Positions 10,295 through 19,920 of a stretch of DNA of 64,000 bases are shown one piece after another. The translations under genes were made by a program, and so were the position numbers. Position 1 is the first letter of the stretch, and every line of letters starts with the position of its first letter. Source of the DNA: Rhipicephalus microplus (Eukaryota > Arthropoda > Arachnida > Ixodida > Ixodidae). Under the pieces are notes generated by a model. That model was not told where the DNA came from and ran no database searches. It was given only the letters and a program-made list of their open reading frames with translations. The stretch is from NCBI RefSeq assembly GCF_043290135.1, contig NC_134700.1, forward strand, positions 158,501,053 through 158,565,052, given 5' to 3'.

Positions 10295-10370
10295 AACGCG
10301 GACTGAAAGAGCGGGGAAGAAGAAGAGATCGGACGCGCTCGAGCGATGGTGATTTGGCAGGGACGGTAGA
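10292..10370 (+). repeat. Inverted LTR fragment
   Basis: These 79 bp are the reverse complement of 10418-10496, the first part of the gypsy LTR, with one mismatch. Together they could form a 79-bp hairpin with a loop of about 47 bp. The fragment starts TGTAACGCGG, directly next to (AT)n. Confidence 0.9.
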
Positions 10371-10372
10371 GG

Positions 10373-10496
10373 TGTTACGGATGTGATGGGTTTATTTACA
10401 ATGAAAAATGGCAGCGCTCTACCGTCCCTGCCAAATCACCATCGCTCGAGCGCGTCCGATCTCTTCTTCTTCCTCGCTCTTTCAGTCCGCGTTACA
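10373..10496 (-). repeat. 3' LTR of gypsy element
   Basis: 124 bp, TG...CA ends on the minus strand. One mismatch to the 5' LTR. Confidence 0.93.
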
Positions 10497-10507
10497 TTTC
10501 CCTCCGG
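10497..10507 (-). promoter_or_regulatory. Polypurine tract
   Basis: On the minus strand the purine run GGAGGGAAA lies directly against the 3' LTR, where plus-strand DNA synthesis is primed in LTR elements. Confidence 0.7.
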
Positions 10508-10519
10508 GCCAGACGAAGC

Positions 10520-13500
10520 TCACCGAGCGAGTAGATGCGATCGGTTGTTGTAGGGCTTCAATCGGGCAATGTGCACAATTTGCGTCTTGCGCGAACGCCG
10601 GTTCTGAGCTGTCACTCTCGCGACAGCGTAAGTGATGTCACTTAAGCACTGAGTAATTACAAACGGTCCTGAGTACTTAGAAAGAAACTTCTGGCAAAGT
10701 CCCTTTTTTCGAACAGGCGTCCACAGCCAGACCAAATCACCTGTAGCGAAAGTCACGGGCGGGTGTTTTGCGTCGTAACGTTCTTTCGCGCGAGCGTGGG
10801 CGGAAAGAGTTCGGAGCCGAGCAAGTCGACGAGCTTCTTCGGCGCGACACAAAGTCTGCGCGACACTGGCGTTTTCGTTCGTCGAAAATGGAAGTATGGT
10901 GTCAAGGAAACTTTGCGGATGACGAGCATAGAGAAGAAAGAAAGGCGTATAACCTGTGACTTCATGTTTCGCGGTATTAAAGGCGTATGTAACAAAAGGT
11001 AATACGGCATCCCAGTTCTTGTGATCCGCTGCGACGTACATTGAAAGCATGTTGATGATGGTACGATTGGTGCGCTCAGTGAGGCCGTTGGTCTGAGGGT
11101 GGTATGGCGTGGAATGGCGATACTGACACCCACAAAGCCGTAGCAACTCTTCGACAACGTCAGCGGTAAACTGACGGCCGCGATCACTTATCACCACACG
11201 AGGGGCCCCGTGACGAAGTATGATCGAGTGTAGAAGAAACCATGACACATCAGATGATGTGGCTGAAGCAACCGCCATCGTTTCGGTATACCGCGTCAGG
11301 TAATCTACGCACACAATAATCCAGCGGCGGCCGGTGGTAGACTTGGGGAAAGGGCCCAGTAAATCTATGCCGACTTTTTCGAATGGTGATGTCGGTGGCT
11401 TAACCGGCTGCAGTGGGCCGGCCGATGGTGTGGTAGGTTTTTTGTGGCGTTGGCTGACATCACAACTTGCGACGTAGTGCTTGGTGGTCTTCCAGAGTCG
11501 AGGCCAGTAAAAACGTTGTCGGATACGGTGAAGCGTTCGGGCAAATCCAAGGTGCCCAGACGTGATGTCATCGTGCATGGCTTGGAATACCGCAAGACGC
11601 AGGCATTCTGGCACGACGAGTAGTAGTGTGGAACCATGGCTGGAGTAATTCTTGCGATATAGTAGGGCGTCATGAATCACGAATGGCATGGCGCGTTTAG
11701 AGCTACGAGCCACATCAATCATTGGTTTCAGCGAAGGGTCACGCTGTTGTTCATGACGAAAGACATCCAAATTTGGGAAGTTCGATGAGATTGCGGCCAG
11801 GTAGTTGTCAAAATCATCATCATCAGCATCCACAGTTGGAGATGGAAGACGAGATAAGCAGTCGGATTCTGCGTGACATCGACCGCTCTTGTAAGTCACA
11901 GAATAATTATATTCTTGAAGCCGTAAGGCCCAGCGAGCCAACCGACCAGCTGGGCCACGTAGTCCGACAAGCCAACAAAGCGAATGATGATCTGTGACGA
12001 TCTTGAACTGCCGGCCGTACAAATAAGGTCTGAACTTTTGGACGGCGAAAACAACTGCAAGACATTCCAGTTCGGTGACCGTATAATTCCTCTCCGCCTT
12101 AGTCAAAGTACGACTTGCATACGCCACGACGTGCTGCCGGCTATCGTGATATTGAACTAGCACGGCACCAACTCCGATACCACTAGCATCTGTATGCAGT
12201 TCCGTGAGTGCCTCCGGGTCGAAATGGCGCAAGAGGTGCCCGGAAGTAAGCAAATACTTCAGCTGCTCGAAAGCAGCCTCACACTCAATGGTCCATCGAA
12301 ATGGAGTGTTTGTGCGGAGCAACTCTGTAAGGGGATGAGCAAGCTGGGCGAAGTCTTTGATAAACCGACGAAAGTAAGAACACAGGCCCACGAAACTACG
12401 GAGATCCTTCAAAGACGTCGGTTGCTTGAAGTCTCGGACAGCACTGATTTTGTGCGGGTCTGGTCGTATACCGTCCTTGTCAACTAGATATCCAAGCACA
12501 AGGGCTTGACGCTCACCAAAATGACACTTCTTTGCGTTTAAAACGAGACCAGCTTGTTTGACGCAGTCTAGAACAACGCTAAGCCGATGGTTGTGTTCGT
12601 GGAATGTCTTGCCAAAAATAATTACATCATCGAGATATAACATACATATCTCCCATTTGAGACCGCAAAGGACGGAGTCCATGAATCGCTCGAAGGTAGC
12701 TGAGGCATTGCATAAGCCAAACGGCATAACGTTGAATTCAAATAATCCATCAGGCGTTACAAAAGCAGTCTTCTCTTTGTCAGACGGATGCATTGGTATT
12801 TGCCAGTATCCAGACCTTAGGTCGACAGACGAAAAGTATGCGGCCGAGTGCAGACAATCAACAGCATCGTCGATGCGTGGTAGCGGATACACGTCTTTCT
12901 TTGTGACGGCGTTGAGACGGCGGTAGTCTACACAGAATCGCCAAGAGTTGTCTTTCTTTTTTACCAATATAACAGGAGCTGCCCAGGGACTGCTTGACTT
13001 TTGAATAACGCCTTTCTGCAGCATGTCGTTGACCTGATCGGCGATCACTTGCCTCTCTGACGGGGATACGCGATAGGGTTTCTGGCGTATCGGTGTAGCA
13101 TCTCCCGTGTTGATGCGGTGGTGCATACGGGATTCGGGCAACATGGAACAACGCTTGTTTTGAGCGAAATCAAAGACTCCCGCGTAGCGTGTAAGTACCT
13201 CCTCAAGGACATTCTGCTCGGAAGAAGGCAACGACTTGTTGATCATACGTTTAATCTCGGCTGAGTAGTTGGGCGCAGTCTGACTGATAGCTGGAGACTC
13301 TGAGACCATTCTCACGTCAATTGTGGCCTGCTCCTCGAACGTACCCAGTTTGAATCCGGCTGGTAGAACAACAGGCTCTGAGGCTGCGTTGAGTGCCCAC
13401 AAGCAAGCATGTCCGTCGATGGCTGTAAGGACAGACCGTGGGACCAGCACATTCTTCTTAATGGCGTTTGCATGATCAGGCTCCACAAGTCCAGTGCAGG

Positions 13501-13981
13501 GTCCTGAGCGGACATGAGAAGAGCATACGGGTGCAAACACTGCTGTCCGACCAGGGATCGTCACATCTTCAGACAACAAAAGAGCATCGATGGGCAGAGT
13601 CGGAAAATCGTCAACTATTGCAGCGGGCAACGTACTTTGTAGAAGAATCTCTCCAGTTCCACAGTCAAGCGTAGCGCCGCATTCATGAAGGAGGTCTATC
13701 CCTAAAATGATGTCATGAGTTGCGCGAGCCAGTACGGTGAATTCAACTCGGAAATTTTGTCCACCAATCGTGAGTACAACTGAACAAATACCAACAGGGC
13801 ATAACGTTTCGCCTCCAACTCCACGAAAAGTTTCTTTACGATTCCACGCGAACATAACTTTGTGACCCAAGAAACGATGTTTGAAACGAAGGCTCATAAC
13901 CGAAACAGCAGCACCAGTGTCTACAAGAGCAAGAGTAGCTACACCGTCTATACACACACGCACTTTGTTCATCAACATCAC
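10520..13981 (-). CDS. pol: Gypsy Pol polyprotein (PR-RT-RH-IN)
   Basis: 1153 codons without a stop. Protease active site DTGA at residues 21-24. RT at about 290-500 with [15 protein letters not shown] and the catalytic YLDD at 449-452. RNase H at about 590-710 with HTDAS, ELECLAV and TDHHSL. Integrase has an N-terminal zinc region (H803, H810, C840), a DDE core (D873, D933, E969, with 35 residues between the last two) and a C-terminal YSGPF module. The second zinc cysteine is replaced: CDVS where CxxC is expected (residue 843), which may weaken integration. The first codon is GTG, followed by ATG; in the element pol is probably reached by frameshift, since its frame is -1 relative to gag. 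The enzyme copies element RNA to DNA and inserts it into the genome. Confidence 0.95.
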   Translation of the reverse strand: MMLMNKVRVCIDGVATLALVDTGAAVSVMSLRFKHRFLGHKVMFAWNRKETFRGVGGETLCPVGICSVVLTIGGQNFRVEFTVLARATHDIILGIDLLHECGATLDCGTGEILLQSTLPAAIVDDFPTLPIDALLLSEDVTIPGRTAVFAPVCSSHVRSGPCTGLVEPDHANAIKKNVLVPRSVLTAIDGHACLWALNAASEPVVLPAGFKLGTFEEQATIDVRMVSESPAISQTAPNYSAEIKRMINKSLPSSEQNVLEEVLTRYAGVFDFAQNKRCSMLPESRMHHRINTGDATPIRQKPYRVSPSERQVIADQVNDMLQKGVIQKSSSPWAAPVILVKKKDNSWRFCVDYRRLNAVTKKDVYPLPRIDDAVDCLHSAAYFSSVDLRSGYWQIPMHPSDKEKTAFVTPDGLFEFNVMPFGLCNASATFERFMDSVLCGLKWEICMLYLDDVIIFGKTFHEHNHRLSVVLDCVKQAGLVLNAKKCHFGERQALVLGYLVDKDGIRPDPHKISAVRDFKQPTSLKDLRSFVGLCSYFRRFIKDFAQLAHPLTELLRTNTPFRWTIECEAAFEQLKYLLTSGHLLRHFDPEALTELHTDASGIGVGAVLVQYHDSRQHVVAYASRTLTKAERNYTVTELECLAVVFAVQKFRPYLYGRQFKIVTDHHSLCWLVGLRGPAGRLARWALRLQEYNYSVTYKSGRCHAESDCLSRLPSPTVDADDDDFDNYLAAISSNFPNLDVFRHEQQRDPSLKPMIDVARSSKRAMPFVIHDALLYRKNYSSHGSTLLLVVPECLRLAVFQAMHDDITSGHLGFARTLHRIRQRFYWPRLWKTTKHYVASCDVSQRHKKPTTPSAGPLQPVKPPTSPFEKVGIDLLGPFPKSTTGRRWIIVCVDYLTRYTETMAVASATSSDVSWFLLHSIILRHGAPRVVISDRGRQFTADVVEELLRLCGCQYRHSTPYHPQTNGLTERTNRTIINMLSMYVAADHKNWDAVLPFVTYAFNTAKHEVTGYTPFFLLYARHPQSFLDTILPFSTNENASVAQTLCRAEEARRLARLRTLSAHARAKERYDAKHPPVTFATGDLVWLWTPVRKKGLCQKFLSKYSGPFVITQCLSDITYAVARVTAQNRRSRKTQIVHIARLKPYNNRSHLLAR

Positions 13982-14043
13982 AGCAGAAGGAGGAATTGGC
14001 GAAACTGACCGTCCCGCGACCGCACCTCCATCGGTCGCACCAG

Positions 14044-15396
14044 TTAGTTTCCCAGCTGATGCGGGGAAGGTGACCGACGACGCGGAGACGGCGACCGGCG
14101 GGACCGTGTCGGAGGCGGCGTCGGGCTTCTCTCGGAGGCAGGGGACTCGCTGCGAAATTCGTTAGGCCATTGCTGTCGGGGACGGTGGTCGGCCGAGTGA
14201 GAGGTCCAGGTTTCGTGCATACGAGGCGGGTGCGTCGAAAAACGTGGCGGCACAGGCGTTTCGTACATACGAGCCAGATACGTCGAAAAACGTGGCGGTG
14301 CAGGCGGCCGTCTGGGACAGAAGCGCGAAATATGTCCTGGGAGACCACATGTGTAGCAAACGGGGACTTGTCGACTTACGTTAGCCGGAGCAGAGGTGGC
14401 AGAAGTACGCGGAGACGGGTCGTGCTCCGCAGGAACATTTTGTGATGAAGCATAGTAATCTTCTGGTAGAGGCCTGGTTGACGACGGTCGGGGGTCCGCA
14501 GCGGCACGTCGAGATGATGACATCCGGTGGTGGCCACGACCCGTCGGGGAAAACGGAGGCCGCGGGGTAAAATCTGCAGTTTCTGTGCGTGGTCGGTTTT
14601 CGACGTGACGCTCTCGCATCCAGTAGGGAGGTGGTTCGGGGCACGCGGCGAAGGAGCATTGGTGGTGAACGTCACCTGCTTGAAGTCGTACGAGCTCTTC
14701 TTGAACTACCCGACGTACGAGGTAGGAAATGTCTTCGCAGGTGGCGACGTCCATACTTGCGACAGTGGGAACATTGTCCAAGCGCCCGAACTTGGGTAAA
14801 ATTCTTCGGGTCTTCAACGCCTCGAATGCGCGACACTGCTGCCTGAAAATCGAAGGAGTGTTCAAGTTTTCTTTTGTTATCGAAAAATTGTACATGTCCT
14901 CGGCGATGCCTTTCAACAAATGACCGACTTTGTCTTCGTCAGACATATTTGCGTTGACAATTCCGCAAAGCTTCAACACTTCTTCAATATAGGTTGTGCA
15001 CGTCTCGCCGGGCAACTGAGCCCTACGTGACAGCGTTTGCTCAGCTTTCTTTTTCATGGAACTCGTGTCCCCAAAGCAGGCCTTCAGTTCCTTAACAAAT
15101 ATATCCCAAGTGAGGAGGACATGTTCATGGTTCTCAAACCAGAGCAAGGCTGTCCCGGCAAGGAAGAATACTACGTTCACGAGCTTCGCCGGTGCGCCCC
15201 ATTCGTAGTAGCGGCTCACTCTCTCGAAGTGTTTTAGCCAAGCGTCCACGTCTTCGTCAGTTTTACCTGAGAAAATTCGTGGCTCAGGTGCCCAGTAGTC
15301 TGGTTGTCGATGTCGACGGCCACCTTGGGCCGTGTCGGTGGCACTGGTGGATGCAGCAGCGTAGGACGTCGATGGGATTCCTGTGTCGTCGTTCAT
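14044..15396 (-). CDS. gag: Gypsy Gag protein
   Basis: 450 codons from ATG 15396. The N-terminal half has the gag capsid-like pattern of tick gypsy elements (EPRIFSGKTDEDVDAWLKHF, residues about 38-57; YIEEVLKLCGIVNANMSDEDKV further on). One CCHC zinc knuckle is at C347-C350-H355-C360 (CYTCGLPGHISRFC). The tail is rich in Arg, Ser and Pro (PTRSRRSPSPRRRSPSP), as in nucleocapsid regions. It packages element RNA into particles. It lies about 100 bp downstream of the 5' LTR, and its stop at 14044 comes just before the pol reading frame. Confidence 0.92.
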   Translation of the reverse strand: MNDDTGIPSTSYAAASTSATDTAQGGRRHRQPDYWAPEPRIFSGKTDEDVDAWLKHFERVSRYYEWGAPAKLVNVVFFLAGTALLWFENHEHVLLTWDIFVKELKACFGDTSSMKKKAEQTLSRRAQLPGETCTTYIEEVLKLCGIVNANMSDEDKVGHLLKGIAEDMYNFSITKENLNTPSIFRQQCRAFEALKTRRILPKFGRLDNVPTVASMDVATCEDISYLVRRVVQEELVRLQAGDVHHQCSFAACPEPPPYWMRERHVENRPRTETADFTPRPPFSPTGRGHHRMSSSRRAAADPRPSSTRPLPEDYYASSQNVPAEHDPSPRTSATSAPANVSRQVPVCYTCGLPGHISRFCPRRPPAPPRFSTYLARMYETPVPPRFSTHPPRMHETWTSHSADHRPRQQWPNEFRSESPASERSPTPPPTRSRRSPSPRRRSPSPHQLGN

Positions 15397-15481
15397 GCTG
15401 ATGTTGTCCGGAGGTAGGCCAGCTAAGCGTCTGCTTCTTCGAAGAACTTCTGCTGCGGGGTCCAGGATGGCAAGTTACCCA

Positions 15482-15495
15482 GCACCGCTCCACCA
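15482..15495 (-). promoter_or_regulatory. Primer-binding site
   Basis: Four bases after the 5' LTR the minus strand reads TGGTGGAGCGGTGC, consistent with pairing to the CCA 3' end of a tRNA. The primer tRNA was not identified. Confidence 0.6.
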
Positions 15496-15499
15496 AAGG

Positions 15500-15746
<247 letters not shown>

Positions 15747-15943
15747 GCGGGTAGTGTCGCTTTTTTGGCGCGGTAAGGTAGTTCATTATCACTGTGGCCT
15801 CCACGTTTAGCACTTGCAACGCGCACTGCCACGCGTCTGTCACTTCAGCGCGTTTTAGATACAAGTGCGATTTTGTCAACACCTTAACACACCGCGAAGT
15901 GACAGCATTAGCCCAAGCGTCCGTCTTGCACATGGCGTTCATT

Positions 15944-16340
15944 AAAAAAAATCACAGCATATCAGCGGACTCAATAATGATGAGTGGGGCGAAGCGTCCA
16001 TCGGTCCGTCCGCGCTTCCGTTCATCTGTTCATTCGTATGTCCTTCCGTGCGACCGTCCATGCGCCCTTCCATCCGTGTGTCCATCCATGCATCAATCCG
16101 TGCGTCCACCCGTCTATCCATCTGTGCGCCAGTTCGTGCATTTGTCTGTCTGTCCATCCGTTCGTCTAGTGAGCACTCCTAGTACCGCCATCTCACATCT
16201 TTTCATCAGATATTCATCATATAGACTAAGCGCCATCCAGCGGACATTTCAAGGGCTAAACTAGAGGTGGCTATACCTATTACTACTACAAAACATCGCG
16301 GACGCACGACGGACGCCATAAGAAGCTTCGCCCCTAATAG
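15944..16340 (+). mobile_element. GCGAAGC MITE-like element, copy 1
   Basis: Starts with an A run, CACAGCATATC and GATGAGTGGGGCGAAGCG; ends GAAGCTTCGCCCCTAA, so GGGGCGAAGC is a subterminal inverted repeat. The interior has a CCATCCGTCCGTGCG-type minisatellite (about 15998-16165), then TAGTACCGCCATCTCACATC and CTAAACTAGAGGTGGCTA, shared with the other copies. No coding capacity. Confidence 0.75.
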
Positions 16341-16870
16341 CCCTGCGACGCACGCCGGTCTCGAGTGGATGTAAAGCATTGCCCGCTTACGCGCGCCCCA
16401 AGAAACATCATGGCCGGGCTAGATGGGCGACACGACGCGGTTAGCGTTTTACTGGATGTATACTGTCACAGTCCCTTCTCAAGCTTTGTTATTGTTCCAT
16501 TTCTTAGTAATTCTCAGCGCAAACCACGCCTACAATGTTCCAGAAGCTTCAGGACTGCAGTAGATCGTTTTGTTAAGATTACGCGCACTTAGGGAACGTA
16601 TTAAAGGTAACTTTGGAACCTACGTCACCGCTAGCGATAACGCTAAGATATTCGATGTCAACTGTGTAAATACTGACGCACTTCGCCGCTTAGCAGTTGA
16701 TCGACGGCCGACGCTCTGTTCACCGCAATCAGTGCCAGTGCCTTGCTGTACTCGGGCTTTCCTTTTTTGTGGCCAGAAGTTCGGCCGAATAAACAGTTAA
16801 ATCTGAACACCCAATCTGCTCCACTCAATCGTGTCACAACCCCATGACAATACCACAAAGTTCAATCCCA
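16341..16870. other. Unassigned spacer
   Basis: No gene or repeat recognised. Confidence 0.4.
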
Positions 16871-17590
16871 TTAAAGGGAACTTTAAGTGAACTATTAGGT
16901 GGACGTTAGTTGTTGAAATAGCGGTCCAGAAACCTCTTAGTGTGACTTTTGTGCCAAAAAAGTGCTTATTTTGAAATAACATCACGTTTTAGTGGTCCCC
17001 ATTGGGTTAGCGCACATAAAGTCATCCGCCGGACTGTCTGACGTCACCGTTGCCGTGCACAACGTTGCTCGGCTTAACTGCGCGGCCGAACAAAACGAAA
17101 GCAGGGGCGGGGGAGCCGTAGCAAAAACAACAGCCGTTGATCAATTTCCTGCATTGGCTTCGAGCGGTTAGACGTGTTTTGGTTCAACTGGGTCCCGCTA
17201 GATGGCACTAATTTAACCAGGCGAGTTCAGTTCGAGCTGTCACGGTGGATGGACGTGTTTTTTGAGCGCTCCGGATTGACTGCGCAGATACGTGTTTTTG
17301 AATGTTTTGAGCTTGTCTTTATAATTACAAGGCAGCGGTTAAAATCTTCGTAGCACTTAATTTATGGTACGGCTTTTTCGGGGGCCAGTCACCAGGTATT
17401 CATTAGTTAGTGTGGGTGTGCGTGTTTGAATTTTCTGTTGTTTTTTTTTTCTTTTGCCACCCCGCGGGGGAGGTGCGCATACATTGAACACGCAAATTTT
17501 TGTAGTAGAGCTTAGACTTTCTTTTTTTTCGTAGTGCAGGGCTCGAGTTCAGTCATTATCGAGTATAGGGACAATTAGTGTCAGAAAGAG

Positions 17591-17818
17591 ATGGTTAAAA
17601 AGGCTGTAAAGTGTTCAGGATGTGGAGTGGGTTTGAAAGTAGACCCAAGCGTAGAAGGGGATGGAGAAGAGGCTGACGCGAAGTGTAGGAAATGTGAGGT
17701 CAAGGAAAAAATTGAGAAAATGATGGTTACCCAGAGTGAACTGCTTATGAGAATCGCCGAGATCAAGACTGCGTTGGAACAGAGCAAGAGAAAACGAGGG
17801 CAATGGAAGAAAGACTGA
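17591..17818 (+). pseudogene. LINE ORF1, zinc-ribbon part
   Basis: 75 codons from ATG. Two CxxC pairs (C8/C11 and C32/C35) make a zinc-ribbon-like fold, followed by a charged helix (EKIEKMMVTQSELLMRIAEI). It overlaps the next frame by 16 bp in the -1 register, so ORF1 is either frameshifted by mutation or read through by slippage. Mutation is likelier, given the other breaks in the element. Confidence 0.65.
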
Positions 17819-18636
17819 AGTCCGCCGAGGAAGCACTAGCTAAGCTGAACAAAGAAGTGGCCTACGGAGAGAACAGCAGGAAACCGGCAACCAGAACAGT
17901 GGAGAAGGAAGAGCAAGCAAGTTTTGAAAAAAAAACAGGTTTAGCCGGTTCAATTGTCCCAAGGCCCAGCTTCAGCGAGGTAGTGGTGGGGCTGGGAGGG
18001 GACAAAGCACCCGGCGTCACAGGTGCAAGTAGCCCCCAGGTGCAGGACGCTCGAGCTGAAAAGTCACAGCATGTGATAATCGCTGGGGACTCGAATTTAA
18101 ATCGATGCAGAGAAGCCATCAAAGAGAGGGTAAGAGGTGACAAGAGGGTTGCAGTAGGGGCGTTCCCAGGACGCAAGCTTGAAGCAGTCATGAGGCAAGC
18201 GAGCGCAAAAGTCAAAACTACAGCTGATAGACGAAACCTCGTGATAATTTCAGGCGGTTTAAACGATGTCTTAAATGAAGATACAGCAGGACTAGCAACC
18301 ACACCGGCGGAAGGCGTCGATGACATGCGCGCCACTTCTCCTAAGGTACAGGTAGTGATATGCACGATACTGGAGGTACCGGTGCGTGATAGCAACCTGC
18401 AAACAGCGGTTGTGAACGCAATCCAAGAGATATGGCGGATATGTCGAGAGAAAGGCTTTGAGGTGGTGGAAATAAACAGAGAGGTGCATAGGTTGGGTGG
18501 TTTTCAACGAGACAGAATTCACTTCGAAGGGCGGCTAGGTCATGAGGTGGGTTGGCGGCTTGCAGGACGCGCAGTAGCTTTTTTGGTGGGGGGAGGGGGG
18601 GGGGCAAGCGAGCCCTTTGGGGTGCAGGATAGCTAG
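17803..18636 (+). pseudogene. LINE ORF1, SGNH-hydrolase part
   Basis: 277 codons. An N-terminal coiled-coil-like helix is followed by a lipase/esterase-like SGNH domain: block I GDSN (S97), GGLND (N154) and DRIH (D237, H240). All catalytic positions are present. Esterase domains of this type are known in ORF1 of CR1/L2-group elements, where they are thought to help membrane or RNP association. It ends in a poly-Gly run just before ORF2. Confidence 0.8.
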
Positions 18637-19920
18637 TAACGAGGAAAACAACCAGGGAGACTTTTCGACAGGTGGTATGAACAGATACGATTCCAAAGTG
18701 GCACCAATATCCAGGATAGGTAGAGTCCGTGGCATAAATAGACGTAGCCACGAGCGCCGAGCCAATTTATACATAAGGTATATTAACATGCAGGGTGGTA
18801 GGAACAGGCTGGAGTGGGAAGAGATAGAAGAACAGCCAAGGGAAGAGAGGCCGATGGTATACGGTTTTGTAGAAACACATCTCAAAGACATGGAACAACC
18901 TCCGAACAATCTGGACTACGCGTGGGAATGTTGTAATAGAACAGAAGGCAGCAGAAAGGGGGTGGTATTGGGGCATTCATTCATAAAAGTACAGACTGGC
19001 AAAGGGTCAAGCAGGAGTGCAAGGAACATTTATGGCTAAAAGGGAAAGTGGCAGGTCGAATGCCACTTCATGGTTTCGTGTACTTGTGGACGGGAGCAAA
19101 GGCCAGAGAGGAAAACCAGGCAATGGTAGAGTGTATATCAAAGGACATTCAGGCGTTAGGAAGAGAGTGCGAGATATATATACTAGGAGACATGAATGCG
19201 CACATAGAAGATATAGATGGGTATACCGACCCGACAGGCAAAATGATCATGGATATTTGTGAAAGGCTTGATTTGATCATTTGCAACAGTACCGAGAAGT
19301 GTGAAGGACAAATAACATGGGAAGTTGGAAGGCTGCAGTCGACGATTGATTATGCACTGATGTCACATAGGATGTATGATAAGGTCAGGGGAATGCACAT
19401 AGAAGAAGCTGGCTCCAGAAGTCTAGGTAGTGATCACAAACGTATCAAGCTAAGTTTTGGAAGAGCAGTGAAAGTGGGAAGGAGACAAGATGAGCAACTG
19501 CAGGAAAATTCTTATCCAGGAAGGCAAATTGAAATAGCCACTAAACAAATTGAGAAAGTAATCACGGAGAATAATAAGGCAGTGTGGACATACACGAATC
19601 TAATTAGACTCTTTAAGCTAGAGCTTGCTAAGACGTGTGACAAGTCACCCCGGAAAAGTAGACACAAACCCAAAAGTTGGTGGAATGAGGAAGTTAAGAG
19701 AGCCATTGCAAACTGTCAGGAAGCCTCTAGGGAACACAGACATGCTAAGCAGCGGGGTGAACCGACAAATGATGTTGAAAGAAAATGGGAAACCTTTCTA
19801 AGCTGTAGAAGGGATGCATCCCTTCTGATCAATGAAAAGATTAGAAGAAAGGGAGCTCAGTGGCTGGCAGAAGTACATAAAAAGATAGAAAGGCAGTTGC
19901 GAAACTTTGAAACCATCTAA
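18617..19920 (+). pseudogene. LINE ORF2, APE endonuclease part
   Basis: Two frames, 18617-19039 and 19048-19920, together carry the AP-endonuclease-like domain: VYGFVETHL (catalytic Glu), YILGDMNAH (Asp/Asn) and GSDHKRI (Asp/His). A frameshift near 19040 separates them. This domain nicks target DNA for target-primed reverse transcription. A Trp/Arg-rich linker (KSWWNEEVKRAI) leads to the RT, after a further break near 19920. Confidence 0.85.

Noticed and set aside
10520..13981. Endogenous retrovirus with envelope
   Set aside because: Pol runs almost to the 3' LTR and no envelope frame exists; it is a plain gypsy retrotransposon.
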